NCBI GenBank assembly: GCA_029976025.1
Contig: JARKNX010000189.1
Coordinates: 1 to 46,736 of the forward strand
DNA length: 46,736 nucleotides
Reading direction: 5' to 3'
Source: Aggregatilineales bacterium
Lineage (GTDB): Bacteria > Chloroflexota > Anaerolineae > Aggregatilineales > Ch27
Shown: in pieces, positions 9,301-17,209 of the stretch
Numbering within the stretch: position 1 is the stretch's first letter
How the letters are laid out: every line of letters starts with the position of its first letter
The notes under the pieces: model-generated
Database searches by the model: none
What the model saw: only the letters and a program-made list of their open reading frames with translations
What the model was told of the DNA's origin: nothing
Translations under genes and position numbers: made by a program

Positions 9301-9573
9301 GGACAGCAGGTGACCGGCGATATCCCCATCCTGGGCACGGCTAACTTCACCCAGCAGCAGGCGGTGTATTACAAACTGGAGCTGCGCGGCGGCCCATTCC
9401 CTGAATGGGTGACGCTCGGCACAACCCATAATAACGCTGTGATCAACGGCCAGTTGGAGACGCTGGGGGCGTCCGGCCTGCCGGCCGGGACCTATTCCAT
9501 ACGGCTGGTCCTGGTCGGCCTGGACGGCAACTACTTGCAGCGGCCGTATGAGGTGTCGTTCGTAAAACTTTGA
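6319..9573 (+). CDS. Class A penicillin-binding protein (bifunctional transglycosylase/transpeptidase)
   Basis: The protein is 1084 aa from the ATG at 6319; an in-frame ATG at 6271 is possible but sits directly behind a -10-like box. It polymerises and cross-links peptidoglycan outside the membrane. Residues 1-150 are Pro-rich and cytoplasmic, with one membrane segment at about 155-182. The GT51 domain has EDGNFY (Glu245), GASTITQQLVRN from 276, RKVEE and ILELYLNQIYYGN. The transpeptidase domain has STVK (Ser531, Lys534), SYN (Ser589) and KTGTTND (Lys736). A C-terminal Ig-like beta domain begins near SPAPGQQVTGDIPI. All catalytic motifs are intact, unlike in the related protein at 23236. It is followed by a strong terminator shared with the convergent FHA gene. 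Confidence 0.95.
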   Translation: MTEPTPGPLPDQNDADQFTQPVTPPDLPPDSLPLPKPGEEETMTMPDMPVISASQAAALGDTREGEPLPPPPVKATQPMQRVTPPSQKAVPPGGATAVHQTGGQPAFSAQEPPRGGYPLPGYDASPHHPTAGAPAGRGKPPHRRKPPRRFRLFSSGCLITAGVALLVFLGLVIIVGLVIVGQLSSRLEQGLQRLEAMSEQATFQTTTLYDRDGQELYQIFDEGRRTNVALEDLPEYVKWATISVEDGNFYQNPGIDLGSIVRSAILNVQEGTIVSGASTITQQLVRNLAFDYEYRTTTSLQRKVEEAILAVILTTRLSKDDILELYLNQIYYGNLAYGIEAASRTIFDKPAAELTLGEAALLAGLPQAPAELNPLNPDPAVQEAVLARRRLVIDLMLREGHITQDEAYAAYGEPLSYASPDVPLVAPHFTVAARDELEMVLETLGYPPDIITTGGLQVYTTLDQRIQDLAEQTVRNQVASLRDAHHLTNASVVILHPFTGEVLSMVGSVDYWDDEIDGRVNVALAQRQPGSTVKPFTYASAMEMGWTPANILWDTEVHFEQPGQPDYVPVNYDGVYHGVVRVRDALANSYNIPAVKTLQQIGVPYLLSMMRRLGVESLSSDPGQYGLSLTLGGGEVTLLELTRAYSTLANGGLLVPSTMIRCILDGGDNILYQYEGGCPKGQTVPATVNVMAYGLPVLDPRITFMISDILSDNNARTPAMGARSPLYTGNLVTSAKTGTTNDMRDNWTVGYTSNVAVGVWAGNSDNSPMINSTGLTGAAPIWHDIMLGIYNDPELLAVLAQNGQLMPDAQSPPSGLSRQHICEVGTLQDPATDCPGTRVEWVMDTPALVPDGLGNLVPGTPYLAPPLVTPNPNANGPQLNEPERGLFQAIIKVLPPEVADAVAVAAAVPGRPAFPAPRYCLVPNEVDLAQVPGAGGQLFIGGPLDPGEAAFAAQWALAHNVPILPWIPCTGEMLMLSPGAGAPVVEAYITSPAPGQQVTGDIPILGTANFTQQQAVYYKLELRGGPFPEWVTLGTTHNNAVINGQLETLGASGLPAGTYSIRLVLVGLDGNYLQRPYEVSFVKL

Positions 9574-9595
9574 TCGCGGCCTGTGCATGAATCAA

Positions 9596-9626
9596 AAGCC
9601 CTGCGGCACGAATACGCGCAGGGCTT
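9596..9626. terminator. Bidirectional terminator between PBP and FHA genes
   Basis: A 10-bp perfect stem (AAGCCCTGCG with CGCAGGGCTT) has an 11-nt loop. It is followed by CTTTGTTGTT on the plus strand and TTTTGATT on the minus strand. It lies between convergent genes ending at 9573 and 9654. Confidence 0.85.
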
Positions 9627-9653
9627 CTTTGTTGTTAGTGGCGGGGTTGCCGC

Positions 9654-10445
9654 TTAAAGGAGCAGGCCCAGCAGAGTTGGCACCGCCGATAGCTGCCCCG
9701 GGCACTGCAGATTGAACAGGTTCGGGACAACCGGCACGCTGCACCACAGGTTGAGGGCGTCGATGACGAAGGCCATGATGATGACGGAGACGACACAAAC
9801 CACTACCAGGCAGCCACAGCCAATAGCGATAATCCGCCCGGTGTGGCTGCCCCCCTGTTCCTGTTCGTACTCATAGTATTCGTATCCAGCAGCCTGGTCG
9901 CCGTACTGAGGCTGTACCGGAGCCGCGTACTGCGGCATGCCGTATTCCTGCTGTGGCTGGGGCTGCGGATGTGGTTGTTGCTGCGGAGCCGGAGCGTAGG
10001 GCTGCGGCTGGGGGGCGACGTAAGCGGGCTGCTGCGGCTGGGCCGCCGGGCGCGCATACGGATCGTACTGCGCCGGCTGGGCTGTGGCGCCGATCATGGT
10101 CTGCGCCTGCGCCGGGCCAGCCGGGGGCTGAACCATGCTGCCTTCGTGAACCAGCGTGACCGTTTCCCCCAGGCCGATCATGTCGCCGTTCATCAACGGG
10201 CGGGCTGCCGTCAGCCGCTGACCGTTGACGAACGTGCCGTTAGTCGAGCCAAGATCCTCCAGAGTGAATCCGGTTGGTGTGCGCGTCAGCCGGCAATGGT
10301 GACGGCTGACCTCCGGGTCGTTGATAACAATGTCGTTGGTGATATCACGCCCCAGCGCCACAATGTCTTTGTTCAGCTCATAGACCTGGTTGGGCTGTGG
10401 CCCGCGCCGCACTATGAGCCGAGAGGAGCCGCCGATCCCCTGCAT
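9654..10445 (-). CDS. FHA-domain membrane protein with Gln/Pro-rich linker
   Basis: The protein is 263 aa from the ATG at 10445, which has GAGGAGG seven bases upstream; a longer frame to 10502 lacks a site. Residues about 5-95 form a forkhead-associated domain that binds phosphothreonine: GRDITNDIVINDPEVSRHHC and LGSTNGTFVNG carry the conserved Arg, Ser-Arg-His and Asn residues. A long Gln/Pro/Tyr-rich linker follows, and then one membrane segment with a Cys-Gly-Cys (GRIIAIGCGCLVVVCVVSV) near residues 206-232 and a short Cys-containing tail. The FHA domain should sit in the cytoplasm and read substrates of a Ser/Thr kinase such as that at 17210. A promoter and an inverted repeat lie upstream. 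Confidence 0.88.
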   Translation of the reverse strand: MQGIGGSSRLIVRRGPQPNQVYELNKDIVALGRDITNDIVINDPEVSRHHCRLTRTPTGFTLEDLGSTNGTFVNGQRLTAARPLMNGDMIGLGETVTLVHEGSMVQPPAGPAQAQTMIGATAQPAQYDPYARPAAQPQQPAYVAPQPQPYAPAPQQQPHPQPQPQQEYGMPQYAAPVQPQYGDQAAGYEYYEYEQEQGGSHTGRIIAIGCGCLVVVCVVSVIIMAFVIDALNLWCSVPVVPNLFNLQCPGQLSAVPTLLGLLL

Positions 10446-10495
10446 AGATGCCTCCTCACTCAAACAGGGAGGGGAGAATTCTCGCCTGAATAAGA

Positions 10496-10517
10496 CCTTC
10501 ACATGCTAACGTGAAGG
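10496..10517. promoter_or_regulatory. Inverted repeat at the FHA-gene start site (possible operator)
   Basis: CCTTCAC and GTGAAGG are perfect 7-bp arms 8 bp apart. The repeat starts 1 bp downstream of the -10 box at 10519-10524, so it covers the predicted transcription start. It could be a repressor site or a hairpin at the 5' end of the mRNA. Confidence 0.45.
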
Positions 10518-10518
10518 A

Positions 10519-10547
10519 AGTATAGGAGCATTGTGCGGACCTGTCAA
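10519..10547 (-). promoter_or_regulatory. Promoter of the FHA-domain gene
   Basis: On the minus strand TTGACA (10542-10547), a 17-bp spacer and TATACT (10519-10524) form a near-consensus promoter. It faces the FHA gene and gives a leader of about 65 nt. Confidence 0.88.
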
Positions 10548-10646
10548 ACGCTTTGGCTGGCGGGGCGTGAAAGCAGCCGGGAACTTCTGGCGGCAGTGAA
10601 GCGTCTCTAAGGCAGAGTCAGGTGAATCGGAGAGGAATGCACGACT

Positions 10647-12833
10647 ATGAAACGCACCGTTATACCCTTGCTCACTGCCCTGATGCTGCTGGCAGGCGCG
10701 CTGCCCGCCTTTGCCGATGGGATCATCATCCCGCCCCCGCGGCCACCCGGACCAATAACTGATCCGATCTGGCTGACCATCAAATATCACCGTGTCAATA
10801 TCACCATCGACAACCAGGTGGCGACGACGCGCGTTGACCAGTCATTCGTCAATGAAGGCACGATGGTCGCTGAGGGGACGTATATCTTCCCTCTGCCGCA
10901 GGGGGCGACTGTCAGCAACTTCATCATGTGGGTGGACGGCCAGCCGATCCAGCCGCAAATCCTTGAGGCCGATGATGCCCGCCAGATTTACAACGATATA
11001 GTCCGCCAGCTTCGCGACCCGGCCCTGCTGGAGTACATCGGGAACGGCGCGATCCGGGCCAACGTATTCCCTATCGCTCCCGGCGAGGAACGCCGTATCC
11101 AGATCGAGTACGAACAGATTCTGCCCGTTGATAACGGCCTGGTGCAGTATGTGTACCCGCTGAATACCGAGCGCTTCAGCGCCCGCCCGCTAGAAGATGT
11201 CTCCATGACGGTGGACATTACTTCTAACGATCCGATCCAGAATATCTACAGCCCCAGCCACCGCGTCATGGTGGATCAGCCCGATCCCTATCACGCGCGT
11301 ATCGGCTACGAAGAGCACAATGTCCTGCCCGACAAGAACTTCGTGCTCTACTACAGCCTGGACCCGGCCGAGATCGATCTCAACCTGCTCACCTATCGGG
11401 AGAGCGCTGGCGAGGACGGTTTCTTCATGCTGATGATCGCCCCGCCGCTGGAAGTGGACGCCGCCGCAGTCATCCCCAAGGATGTGCTGCTCGTGGTGGA
11501 CCAGTCCGGCAGCATGTTCGGCGACAAGTGGAGTCAGGCCAGGGAAGCGGTCGCTTACGTGCTGGATCACCTGAACCCCGAGGATCGCTTTAACGTGGTC
11601 GTGTTCAGCACCGGCAGCCGTATCTTCGCCAACGCGCTTCAGTCCCCGTCACAGGCGGACGATGCCGCCCGCTGGGTGAACGGTCTGGAGGCTATCGGCG
11701 GGACCGATATTTCCGGGGCGCTGAGCCAGGCCCTGCAGATGGTTGATCGAGAGCGGCAGGCGGTGATCCTGTTTATCACCGATGGCGTCCCGACCGACGG
11801 CGAGACCAATGTCCGGGCGATTATCGAGAATTTCAGCGCGGCGGCGCCCGGAAATACGCGCCTGTTCAGCTTCGGCGTCGGCGACGATGTGGACGCCTTC
11901 CTGCTGGATCAACTGGCGAGGAACCATGGCGGCACCAGCGCTTATGTGCGGCCCGGCGAGCGCATCGACGAGGAAGTGGCCGCGCTGTACAACAAGATTA
12001 ATTCGCCTGTGCTGACCGATGTCGCGCTGAGCTTCGACGGAATCACAGCCGAAGAGATGTTCCCGGGTGAACCGCTGCCCGATCTGTTCGCCGGGACGCA
12101 GCTCATTCTGGTGGGGCGCTACCGCAACAGCGCCGATGATGTTTCCGCCCGCCTGAGCGGCGATGTGAACGGCGAGCGGCAGACCTTCGTCTATGGCGGC
12201 CTGAGCTTCCCGGCCAACGCCGGCGGCGGATCGGGCACTGACGCCGAAGTGTTCATCCCCAATCTGTGGGCCACGCGCAAGATCGGCGCGCTGCTGGATC
12301 AGATCCGGCTGCAGGGCGAAAATGACGAGCTGGTGGACAGCGTGGTCCGGCTCAGCCTGCGCTACGGGATCATCACGCCGTACACCTCCTTCCTGATCCA
12401 GGAAGACGATATCTTCACCCAGACGGGGCGCACCGCCCTGCGCGATACCGCCCGGAGTGGCATGGACATGGCTTTCAGCCAGTCGGCGGGGGCGGCTGCG
12501 GTGGACGCGGCGGAAGCTATCGGAGAGGCGCGGTCGGCCAACGCGCCGGCGCCGATGCCGACCCAGATGGCCTACGGTGGCGAGGGTGGCGGTTACGTGG
12601 ACACTCGCGAAGTGATCCGCCAGGTGCGCGACAGGACCTTTGTCTCCCGCGATGGCGTCTGGATCGACACCAGCTACGATCCGGAGCTCATGACGCCGAT
12701 CCAGGTCGTCTTCCTCAGCGATGAGTACTTCGACCTGATGGAGCAGCACCCCGTGTTGGGCGCATTCTTCGCCCTGGGCGACCAGGTGATCGCCGTGCTC
12801 GACGGCGTGGCTTACCAGGTGGTTGCGTCGTAG
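10647..12833 (+). CDS. Secreted VIT/von Willebrand A domain protein
   Basis: The protein is 728 aa with a Sec signal peptide (MKRTVIPLLTALMLLAGA, cleavage near PAFA-DG). Residues about 45-175 form a vault inter-alpha-trypsin (VIT) domain, with NEGTMVAEGTYIFPLP and the typical DDARQIYNDIVRQLRDPALL. The VWA domain runs from about 278 to 460 and has the metal-ion site DQSGSM (Asp285) and IGGTDISGAL. The C-terminal part shows RYGIITPYTSFLIQED, usual in bacterial VIT-VWA proteins. No C-terminal membrane anchor is visible. The family is thought to mediate protein binding or adhesion outside the cell; the exact partner is unknown. A strong terminator follows. Confidence 0.9.
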   Translation: MKRTVIPLLTALMLLAGALPAFADGIIIPPPRPPGPITDPIWLTIKYHRVNITIDNQVATTRVDQSFVNEGTMVAEGTYIFPLPQGATVSNFIMWVDGQPIQPQILEADDARQIYNDIVRQLRDPALLEYIGNGAIRANVFPIAPGEERRIQIEYEQILPVDNGLVQYVYPLNTERFSARPLEDVSMTVDITSNDPIQNIYSPSHRVMVDQPDPYHARIGYEEHNVLPDKNFVLYYSLDPAEIDLNLLTYRESAGEDGFFMLMIAPPLEVDAAAVIPKDVLLVVDQSGSMFGDKWSQAREAVAYVLDHLNPEDRFNVVVFSTGSRIFANALQSPSQADDAARWVNGLEAIGGTDISGALSQALQMVDRERQAVILFITDGVPTDGETNVRAIIENFSAAAPGNTRLFSFGVGDDVDAFLLDQLARNHGGTSAYVRPGERIDEEVAALYNKINSPVLTDVALSFDGITAEEMFPGEPLPDLFAGTQLILVGRYRNSADDVSARLSGDVNGERQTFVYGGLSFPANAGGGSGTDAEVFIPNLWATRKIGALLDQIRLQGENDELVDSVVRLSLRYGIITPYTSFLIQEDDIFTQTGRTALRDTARSGMDMAFSQSAGAAAVDAAEAIGEARSANAPAPMPTQMAYGGEGGGYVDTREVIRQVRDRTFVSRDGVWIDTSYDPELMTPIQVVFLSDEYFDLMEQHPVLGAFFALGDQVIAVLDGVAYQVVAS

Positions 12834-12858
12834 ATGGCGCGCGGTGACGCGCATCCCG

Positions 12859-12887
12859 GGGGCGGCCCTCACTAGGTCGCCCCTTTT
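12859..12887 (+). terminator. Intrinsic terminator of the VIT/VWA gene
   Basis: GGGGCGGCC (12859-12867) pairs with GGTCGCCCC (12875-12883) through one G-U pair, with a 7-nt loop. TTTTCGTTGT follows. Confidence 0.8.
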
Positions 12888-12956
12888 CGTTGTGGGAGTG
12901 CGTCGCCCTGCCGGGCTACAATAAGAGGCCGGTTCGCCAGAGGAGGAGAGAGATCG

Positions 12957-14060
12957 ATGCTGCCCCCGATAGAGAAGCCCACCGCCATCCTGAATGAGGC
13001 CGTCGCCCGCCGCAATATCGCTCGTATGGCGGCAAAGGTACGCCGCTCCGGTATCCGCTTCAGGCCGCACTTCAAGACACACCAGTCTGCCGCAATCGGG
13101 GAGTGGTTCCGGGAGGAAGGCGTGAGCGCGATTACGGTCTCCTCAGTGGAGATGGCGCGCTACTTCGCCGCGCATGGCTGGCGCGATATCCTGATCGCCT
13201 TTCCGGTCAACTGGCTGGAGATTGCCCATCTGAACAGACTGGCGGCGGAGATTGAGCTTGGCCTGCTGGTTGAATCGGTCGAGACGGCGCGCTTCCTGGG
13301 GGAACGGCTGACCGCGCCGGCCAGCGTGTGGCTCAAGATTGATACCGGGTACGGCCGCACCGGACTTCGCTGGGATGATGCGGAGGGGCAGATCGCTGTG
13401 GCCCGCGCGCTCAGTTCGGGGCGCACAATCCTGCGCGGCCTGCTCACTCATGCCGGGCACAGCTACGCCGCCCGCTCGCAGGAGGCGGTTGGCGCTGTCT
13501 ACGCGGAGACGCTGTCCCGGCTGAGCGCGGCGCGGGACAGGCTGGGTGAGGCTGGATTCCCCGCTCTGCAGCTCTCGCTGGGGGATACGCCCGCTTGCAG
13601 CGTGGTGGACGACTTCGGCAACGTGGACGAGCTTCGCCCCGGCAATTTCGTTTTTTACGACCTGATGCAGATTCAGGCCGGCGCGTGCAGCTACGACGAT
13701 ATTGCCGTGGCTGTGGCCTGCCCGGTGGTGGCTGTGCATCCCCGCGAACACAAGATTGTGTTGTATGGCGGCGCGGTGCACCTTTCCAAAGATCGGCTGA
13801 CCCGCGCCGATGGGGCGGCTCTGTATGGCGAGGTTGCGCTGCCGGCGGACGGAGGGTGGGGCGCGCCAGTGCCGGGAAGCTATGTATCCGGTGTCTCACA
13901 GGAGCACGGGATTGTCTGTGCCAGCGATGCTCTGCTGGAACAGGTGCACACCGGCGATGTGCTGTTTGTGCTGCCGGTGCATTCCTGCCTGACTGTCGAT
14001 GTGCTGCGCCAGTATCGGACCCTCACCGGGGAAGTTATCCCGATGATGCCGCGTCCGTGA
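12957..14060 (+). CDS. PLP- and metal-dependent D-serine dehydratase / D-threonine aldolase family enzyme
   Basis: The protein is 367 aa with an alanine-racemase-type N-terminal barrel. The PLP lysine lies in RPHFKTH (Lys40). LKIDTGYGRTG and LTHAGHSY match the family. The C-terminal D-serine-dehydratase-like domain ends in LPVHSCLTVD, whose His342 and Cys344 fit the zinc ligands of DSD1-type enzymes. The likely reaction is cleavage or deamination of a D-3-hydroxy amino acid; sequence alone does not separate dehydratase from aldolase. The ATG at 12957 follows AGGAGGAG, and a TACAAT box lies at 12917-12922. The 3' end overlaps the convergent acetyltransferase gene by 26 bp. Confidence 0.88.
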   Translation: MLPPIEKPTAILNEAVARRNIARMAAKVRRSGIRFRPHFKTHQSAAIGEWFREEGVSAITVSSVEMARYFAAHGWRDILIAFPVNWLEIAHLNRLAAEIELGLLVESVETARFLGERLTAPASVWLKIDTGYGRTGLRWDDAEGQIAVARALSSGRTILRGLLTHAGHSYAARSQEAVGAVYAETLSRLSAARDRLGEAGFPALQLSLGDTPACSVVDDFGNVDELRPGNFVFYDLMQIQAGACSYDDIAVAVACPVVAVHPREHKIVLYGGAVHLSKDRLTRADGAALYGEVALPADGGWGAPVPGSYVSGVSQEHGIVCASDALLEQVHTGDVLFVLPVHSCLTVDVLRQYRTLTGEVIPMMPRP

Positions 14061-14562
14061 GGGTCATCCACAGGTACATCACCGGCTCCGGCCCGCTGCC
14101 GAGATCCAGATCGAGCGTGCGTCCGTATTCGAAGCCGAGGGAGCGATACAGCCGCAGGACGCGGGTATCGCGCAAGGCGACTCCGATCTCGACGACCTCC
14201 GCGCTCATCTCCTGCGCTGCTTTGACCAGCCCGCGCACGAGATCCGTCCCGATGCCCTGGCCGCGCCACGGCTCGCCAACGATCAGATCGCTGATTTCAG
14301 CGGCGCGCGGCCACAGCGTGAGCTGTCCGAAGCCGGCCAGATGCCCGTCGGTCAGCTCGGCGACCAGCCCCAGGCCGCGCCGTTCCCGTGCAACCTTCTG
14401 GACCCGGCGCAGCAGAGCGTCGATGCTTGCCTGATCGGTCCCGGCCAGGCAGCCGCGGCTCAAAGCGAGGGCGTCGGTTATCCGTGCCGGTCGCAGCCGC
14501 CAGGGGGACGCAGGGGATCCGGACGACTGCGAGGCCGAGGTGTGCTCAGGGCGGGTGGGCAT
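14035..14562 (-). CDS. GNAT-family N-acetyltransferase
   Basis: The protein is 175 aa. It carries the acetyl-CoA-binding motif A as VGEPWRGQGIGTDLV, preceded by the beta strand AEISDLIV, and ends with the motif-B pattern VLRLYRSLGFEYGRT. The substrate cannot be told; small amines, amino acids or protein N-termini are all possible. The ATG at 14562 has AAAGGA seven bases upstream, and a TATACT box lies about 40 bp further up on the minus strand. Its last 26 bp overlap the end of the convergent PLP-enzyme gene. The first 20 residues are Ser/Pro-rich and not part of the fold. Confidence 0.88.
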   Translation of the reverse strand: MPTRPEHTSASQSSGSPASPWRLRPARITDALALSRGCLAGTDQASIDALLRRVQKVARERRGLGLVAELTDGHLAGFGQLTLWPRAAEISDLIVGEPWRGQGIGTDLVRGLVKAAQEMSAEVVEIGVALRDTRVLRLYRSLGFEYGRTLDLDLGSGPEPVMYLWMTLTDAASSG

Positions 14563-14647
14563 GAAAGTCCTTTAACAGGATATCGGTCGATAGGGCCAGT
14601 ATACTACCGCTGCGCAGGGCAGGCGTCAGAAATGCAGCACTGACCCG

Positions 14648-14677
14648 TTGAGTGCAAACACACTACTGTCTTATAAT
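14648..14677 (+). promoter_or_regulatory. Promoter giving a probable leaderless mRNA
   Basis: TTGAGT (14648-14653), an 18-bp spacer and TATAAT (14672-14677) lie 7 nt before the ATG at 14685. Transcription should start at or next to the start codon, and there is no Shine-Dalgarno site. Confidence 0.8.
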
Positions 14678-14684
14678 GGGGTGT

Positions 14685-17027
14685 ATGGAGAACAGGCGGC
14701 TGATTCAGGGAGCTTCAGTACTACTGGCGGCGCTGACGCTGGCGGCGCTGGCCTGCAACCTGCCGATCGGTGTGCCGCGGGCTACGCCTACTGTGGCGCC
14801 GACGCATACGCCTTCTCAGACGCCAACCGGCACACTGACGCTGACGGCGACGATTACGCCGTCGTATACGCCGACGGCCACTGCTACAGCAACGCTGACG
14901 CCAACCGCTACGCCGACGCCGACAGTCACGCCGTCGCACACGCCGACGCCGACTCCCTCTTTTACACCGACCGCAACGGCATCCGCGACGGCGACCGGTA
15001 CGCAGACTCCGTCAGCCACGCCGACAGCGACAATGACGCCGTCGTATACGCCAACCGCTACAATGACGCCAACACCGTCATACACGCCAACGCCGACTTC
15101 CACTCCTACACCCACTGTGACTCCATCGGCCACATCGACGGCGACAGTCGTGCCAAGCGACACACCGACGGTCACGGAGACGCCGAGCAGCACGCCAACG
15201 GAGGAGCCGTCTCCGACCCTCGTGCCGACGGAAACCGCGTCCTGGACGCCGACGGCGACGGTCACGGAGACGCCGAGCAGCACGCCAACGGAGGAGCCGT
15301 CTTCAACCCTCACACCGACGGAAACCGCGTCCTGGACGCCGACGGCGACGGTCACGGAGACGCCGAGCAGCACACCAACAGAGGAGCCGTCTTCAACCCT
15401 CACACCGACGATCACGGAGCAGCCGACAGAACAGCCAACGGAAGAGCCGTCTCCGACCCTCACGCCGACGGAAACCGCGTCCTGGACGCCGACGGCGACG
15501 GTCACGGAGACGCCGAGTAGCACACCAACGGAGGAGCTGTCTCCGACCCTCGCGCCGACGGCGACGGAACAGCCGACAGAACAGCCAACGGAAGAGCCGG
15601 CGCCCACCGCGACTCCAACTGCAGCCGCTACGGATACCGCCACAGCGACGCCGCTGGCGACGAACACGCCGCGCCCTCTACCCATCATCACGACGGCGAC
15701 CTCCACAGCGACGCATACAGTCACACCGTCTCCTTCGGCGACGTATACACCGCCCCCTCAGCCCGTTTTCACGAGGATCACGGCAACGTCATCGCCGACG
15801 CAGCGACCGGCAATCACGATTGTCCCCTTGCCGATCACGCCAACCGAGTTCACCATCCCGGTGACGCCTTCGCTGGTTCCGCCCTTGCCTCCGCTGCCCC
15901 CCGTCGTCTTGTCGCCTGTTGTGATTCCTTCCCCGATCATCCCGCCTCCGACATTTACGGAAACGCCGCTGCCTGCCGAAACGCCGACTGAGATACCTGC
16001 AGGGGTCATACCTGGCGCGGCGTTCTACCTGAACCCGGTGTCGCTGGCGGTGAATCGGGCCGACTCCTACTTCTCCACGCTGTATGCCGCGCCCGGGCCG
16101 AACGGCCAGATGGCAGTGATAGAAGATGTCGATGCGCAGCATCCGGGCTTCGGCTATACGCTGCGAGTCAACGGTGAGGCGCTGGTCGGGTCGCCCCTGC
16201 CCAGCGCTGATATTCGCTTCACACGGGTTGGCTGGAGTCCGGACGGGACCCGGGTCGCCTTCGTGGCGGAAACTCCCGGTGCGCGCGAAAGCGACGATCA
16301 GCGCTGGGATGCCTACCCCAGCGACGGCCTGTGGGTGTGGTCGCTGGTCCCCGGTCAGCCGACACAGTTCACGCATCACGCCCTGCTCAATCGTTATGCC
16401 GGCCACTGGGGGGAGGAAGGTGCGCAGATCGTGACGGACTTCGCCTGGTCGCCTGACGGCGCGCTGCTGCTGGCGAAGCTGGATCGCGGCGGGGACTTCT
16501 CCGGCGAGCTGGCGCTCCTGACGCCGGATCACAACGCCGGAGACGAGCCGATCATACTGGGGCATGAGGATGGGTCATGGTCGGTTGACGGCAGACGCAT
16601 CCTGGTCAGCGGGATGCAGACTGATGTCGGCCCTGTGCTGGGGTGGGTCGAGTGGATCGATCGCGAGGTCCCGGCGCTCACCGTCCTGCTTGACGGCCGG
16701 TGGACCAACCCGCCCCTCTGGATACAGGATGCTGTGGAACGGCCGGACGGGCGGATCGCCTTCCTGGGCGCGCCGTACAATCCCGCTGATCCGGGCGCCG
16801 GGCCTGGCTCGTCCGGGGTCAGCCTGTATGTATACGACCCCCAGATCGGGCCTCAGCCTGTCGCTTTCATCGGAGCAGGGCCAGTGCAGGAAGCGATCTG
16901 GAATCCGGACCGGTCAGCCGTGCTGCTGCGCATGGATGACGGGCGGACGCTGGTCGCGCGCATATCCGGCGCGATCGCAGATATCTCCGACCAGGTGGGG
17001 GGCAGCATTGTAACCTGGGAGCCGTAG
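14685..17027 (+). CDS. Lipoprotein with Thr/Pro-rich repeat stalk and WD40-like (PD40/TolB-type) propeller
   Basis: The protein is 780 aa from the ATG at 14685. It has a lipoprotein signal ending in LAALAC (Cys24). Residues about 30-440 are a Thr/Pro/Ser/Glu-rich stalk, and four 30-aa repeats start at residue 162. Residues about 450-780 form a beta-propeller-like domain with repeated [10 protein letters not shown] and [10 protein letters not shown] blades. It is probably held on the outer face of the membrane, with the stalk lifting the propeller above the cell wall. No enzyme motif is visible. In-frame ATGs further upstream (14652, 14676) overlap the promoter and are unlikely starts. The 5' half has an extreme Thr/Pro codon pattern that opens several false frames. 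Confidence 0.85.
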   Translation: MENRRLIQGASVLLAALTLAALACNLPIGVPRATPTVAPTHTPSQTPTGTLTLTATITPSYTPTATATATLTPTATPTPTVTPSHTPTPTPSFTPTATASATATGTQTPSATPTATMTPSYTPTATMTPTPSYTPTPTSTPTPTVTPSATSTATVVPSDTPTVTETPSSTPTEEPSPTLVPTETASWTPTATVTETPSSTPTEEPSSTLTPTETASWTPTATVTETPSSTPTEEPSSTLTPTITEQPTEQPTEEPSPTLTPTETASWTPTATVTETPSSTPTEELSPTLAPTATEQPTEQPTEEPAPTATPTAAATDTATATPLATNTPRPLPIITTATSTATHTVTPSPSATYTPPPQPVFTRITATSSPTQRPAITIVPLPITPTEFTIPVTPSLVPPLPPLPPVVLSPVVIPSPIIPPPTFTETPLPAETPTEIPAGVIPGAAFYLNPVSLAVNRADSYFSTLYAAPGPNGQMAVIEDVDAQHPGFGYTLRVNGEALVGSPLPSADIRFTRVGWSPDGTRVAFVAETPGARESDDQRWDAYPSDGLWVWSLVPGQPTQFTHHALLNRYAGHWGEEGAQIVTDFAWSPDGALLLAKLDRGGDFSGELALLTPDHNAGDEPIILGHEDGSWSVDGRRILVSGMQTDVGPVLGWVEWIDREVPALTVLLDGRWTNPPLWIQDAVERPDGRIAFLGAPYNPADPGAGPGSSGVSLYVYDPQIGPQPVAFIGAGPVQEAIWNPDRSAVLLRMDDGRTLVARISGAIADISDQVGGSIVTWEP
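15168..15587 (+). repeat. Tandem 90-bp coding repeats
   Basis: Copies start at 15168, 15258, 15348 and 15498, each beginning ACGGTCACGGAGACGCC. The third copy carries a 60-bp extra block (from about 15411) that duplicates part of the unit. Each unit encodes 30 residues of the pattern [18 protein letters not shown]. The copies differ at few positions, so unequal exchange or slippage was recent. Confidence 0.9.
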
Positions 17028-17086
17028 GCCGCCGGAGGGAAGAGCCGCCACCTTTACTCCGCCGGGCTGGATTCAGGCGTGCCCGG

Positions 17087-17115
17087 TTGGCCGAAAGGCC
17101 GGCCCCGCGTACAAT
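17087..17115 (+). promoter_or_regulatory. Promoter of the Ser/Thr kinase gene
   Basis: TTGGCC (17087-17092), a 17-bp spacer and TACAAT (17110-17115) precede a leader of about 88 nt to the ATG at 17210. Confidence 0.75.
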
Positions 17116-17209
17116 AGAGGGTGAAACAGGCGATTACTGAAACCGCACAATCGCTGCTACGTAGTATTGGTTGCTCATCGCGCGGTTTGGGCGAAGTGGG
17201 GGTCTCTTC

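Noticed and set aside
11649..13082. 477-codon minus-strand frame
   Set aside because: It covers the VIT/VWA gene and the start of the PLP-enzyme gene on the other strand and shows only compositional bias.
14648..15520. 290-codon frame overlapping the Thr/Pro stalk
   Set aside because: The reading is a product of the tandem repeat (Asp/Ala/Gly/His-rich) and lacks any domain. The lipoprotein frame has a promoter, lipobox and propeller.
15168..15587. Possible CRISPR array
   Set aside because: The repeats are 90 bp, directly adjacent without unique spacers, and all in one coding frame.
14816..15724. 302-codon minus-strand frame of Val/Gly repeats
   Set aside because: It is the antisense image of the Thr/Pro repeat, and no start site or fold is visible.
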